A stretch of 64,000 nt of DNA from contig NZ_JTCM02000029.1 in assembly GCF_000817785.2 (NCBI RefSeq), forward strand, positions 1-64,000, given 5' to 3'. The notes beneath the pieces were generated by a model that did not search any database, was not told the DNA's origin, and saw only the letters and a list, made by a program, of their open reading frames with translations. The translations under genes and the position numbers were made by a program. Of this stretch, positions 62,668 to 64,000 are shown in pieces; positions within the stretch are counted from its first letter, which is position 1; the number at the start of each line of letters is the position of its first letter. The stretch is from Hassallia byssoidea VB512170. Its GTDB lineage: Bacteria > Cyanobacteriota > Cyanobacteriia > Cyanobacteriales > Nostocaceae.

Positions 62668-63933
62668 TTGTCACAACAGCTAATTAATACGGTGTTTCCA
62701 GCCTCAGTTTTTCAACTAGACAATGGTGTAACCTTTATTCATCAGGAAATTGCTACCACCCCTGTAGTAGTGGCTGATGTTTGGGTGCGTGCTGGTGCAA
62801 CAAGAGAGCCAAATCCGTGGTTCGGCATGGCGCACTTTTTAGAACATATGATTTTTAAAGGTACAGCGACGCTGCCCCCCGGAGTATTTGACCAAAATAT
62901 TGAAAATAGAGGTGGCGTGACTAATGCCGCTACCAGTTATGATTATGCTCATTACACTCTCACCACAGCTGCCACATATCTAGAAGATACTTTGCCTCAT
63001 TTAGGGGAACTGTTGCTGAATGCTGCAATTCCCGAAGAAGAATTTGAACGAGAACGGGATGTGGTATTAGAGGAAATTCGTCAAGCGCAAGACGATCCGG
63101 ATTGGCTGGGATTTCAAGCTTTGATTCAAAGCGTCTACCCGCAGCACCCCTACGGACGTTCGGTGCTGGGTACTGAGCAAGAATTGATGCAGCAATCAGC
63201 ACAAGCAATGCGCTGTTTTCATCGCGCTCACTATCAACCAGAAAATATGACGGTAGTAGTAGTCGGGGGAATTGGAGAAAAACCAGCTTTAGAATTAGTA
63301 AATCGCACCTTTGAAAATTTTGGCGATCGCACCGATTGTCCGCAGTTTGAATCAGTAGTTCAACCAGCAATTAGCGGTATTCGTCGTCAAGAACTACATT
63401 TACCACGCTTAGAGCAAGCGCGGTTAACAATGGCATGGACAGCACCAGGAGTCGAAAAACTCCGCAGCGCTTACGGTTTAGATTTATTATCAGTACTGCT
63501 AGCAGAAGGAAGAACTTCGCGCTTAGTTCGCGATTTGCGAGAAGAACTGCAATTAGTGCAGGGAATTTGCGCTAATTTGTCTCTCCAACGAGATTCGAGT
63601 TTATTTACAATTAACGCTTGGTTAGAGCCAGAAGAACTAGAAAAAGTTGAATATTTAATTTGCACTCACCTGCAAGATTTGCAGAATGTGGAAATTAGCG
63701 ATGCTGAACTGGCACGTACCCGCAGACTGCTATGTAATGAATATGCCTTTTCTACGGAAACGCCAAATCAACTCACCGGGCTTTATGGTTACTATAACAC
63801 GATCGCCCAAGCTGAATTGTCCGTTACCTATCCCCAGCAAATTCAGTCATTTGATGCTCAAGAACTGCAACAATTAGCTAAAGATTATCTTTCCCCGCAA
63901 AATTATGCAGTTACGGTACTCAAACCTTCTTAG
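62668..63933 (+). CDS. M16 family zinc peptidase
   Basis: A 421-residue insulinase-like protease. The inverted zinc motif lies in GMAHFLEHMIFKGT (HFLEH), with the distal Glu in ERERDVVLEEIRQ. The middle domain has VVGGIGEKPALELV and the C-terminal domain starts around 235. The likely start is TTG at 62668, as no in-frame ATG is near. It is probably the processing-peptidase-like half that often sits beside a second M16 gene, which would lie beyond the window. No signal peptide is evident. Confidence 0.9.
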   Translation: MSQQLINTVFPASVFQLDNGVTFIHQEIATTPVVVADVWVRAGATREPNPWFGMAHFLEHMIFKGTATLPPGVFDQNIENRGGVTNAATSYDYAHYTLTTAATYLEDTLPHLGELLLNAAIPEEEFERERDVVLEEIRQAQDDPDWLGFQALIQSVYPQHPYGRSVLGTEQELMQQSAQAMRCFHRAHYQPENMTVVVVGGIGEKPALELVNRTFENFGDRTDCPQFESVVQPAISGIRRQELHLPRLEQARLTMAWTAPGVEKLRSAYGLDLLSVLLAEGRTSRLVRDLREELQLVQGICANLSLQRDSSLFTINAWLEPEELEKVEYLICTHLQDLQNVEISDAELARTRRLLCNEYAFSTETPNQLTGLYGYYNTIAQAELSVTYPQQIQSFDAQELQQLAKDYLSPQNYAVTVLKPS

Positions 63934-63939
63934 TCATTG

Positions 63940-64000
63940 GTCAAGAGTCAAGAGTCAAGGGTCAAGAGTCAAGAGTCAAGGGTCAAGAGTCAATGGTCAA
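63940..64000. repeat. GTCAAGA heptamer repeats
   Basis: Eight or so tandem units of GTCAAGA/GTCAAGG run to the window edge after the M16 gene. Confidence 0.9.

Overview
The window looks like chromosomal DNA of a filamentous, probably heterocyst-forming (Nostocales-type) cyanobacterium. The evidence is very frequent HIP1 octamers (GCGATCGC), the split F1-ATPase beta/epsilon locus, a Ycf65/PSRP-3 ribosomal protein gene, a phylloquinone (men) gene cluster, a purK gene followed by a likely 6S RNA, and many heptanucleotide tandem repeats and dispersed palindromes. No name can be fixed from sequence alone. There is no prophage, no intact transposase and no CRISPR array.

Layout. 0-4 kb: a 21-bp tandem array, a multi-helix mechanosensitive-type membrane protein, an SRPBCC protein and a SirB1-type protein. 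4-6.4 kb: a structured leader, atpD and atpC, with a heptamer hairpin between them and a clear terminator. 6.6-11 kb: an SPFH protein, a WD40 protein with a catalytically dead kinase domain, and PSRP-3. 11-16.5 kb: a HAD protein, a cytoplasmic alpha-amylase and a P450-glycosyltransferase pair. 16.8-22 kb: TPR protein, ruvB, hisF, a small membrane protein, tRNA-Ala, a Uma2 nuclease-like protein and a lumenal-type pentapeptide protein. 22-30.6 kb: an accessory block of Lhr-like helicase, BREX-type (DUF2791) ATPase, membrane coiled-coil protein with a probable TerB_C tail, and DUF815 AAA ATPase, split by a secreted repeat protein gene.

31-34.4 kb holds an aminoglycoside-phosphotransferase-like kinase next to a HopA1-domain protein. 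This is the enzyme pairing that dehydrates Ser/Thr in thioamitide and class V lanthipeptide RiPPs. 34.6-40.5 kb is a phylloquinone cluster: DHNA-CoA thioesterase, menE, menC, menA and isochorismate synthase. 40.5-49 kb: proA, a peptidoglycan-binding protein, an M48 protease, DUF4336, ALDH, mazG and DUF2227. 49-54.2 kb: tRNA-Val, a frameshifted DUF29 gene, DUF938, a duplicated tRNA-Ala, trhO, an O-methyltransferase and a second GH13 enzyme. 54.5-64 kb: a small secreted protein, a PRK-like kinase, radC, tRNA-Val, hicAB, a second pentapeptide protein, purK, 6S RNA, a repeat-rich 1.2-kb stretch and an M16 peptidase.

Two loci stand out as possible undescribed systems: the Ter/BREX-like helicase-ATPase block (22-30.6 kb) and the orphan APH-HopA1 RiPP-type pair (32-34.4 kb). 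A second theme runs through the whole window. Short repeats have entered coding sequences in frame (menC, menE, helicase, pseudokinase, M48 protease), form the C-terminal tails of others (DUF2227, thioesterase, purK), or carry stop codons (purK, radC). Functions are assigned from recognised motifs and remembered families, without database searches.
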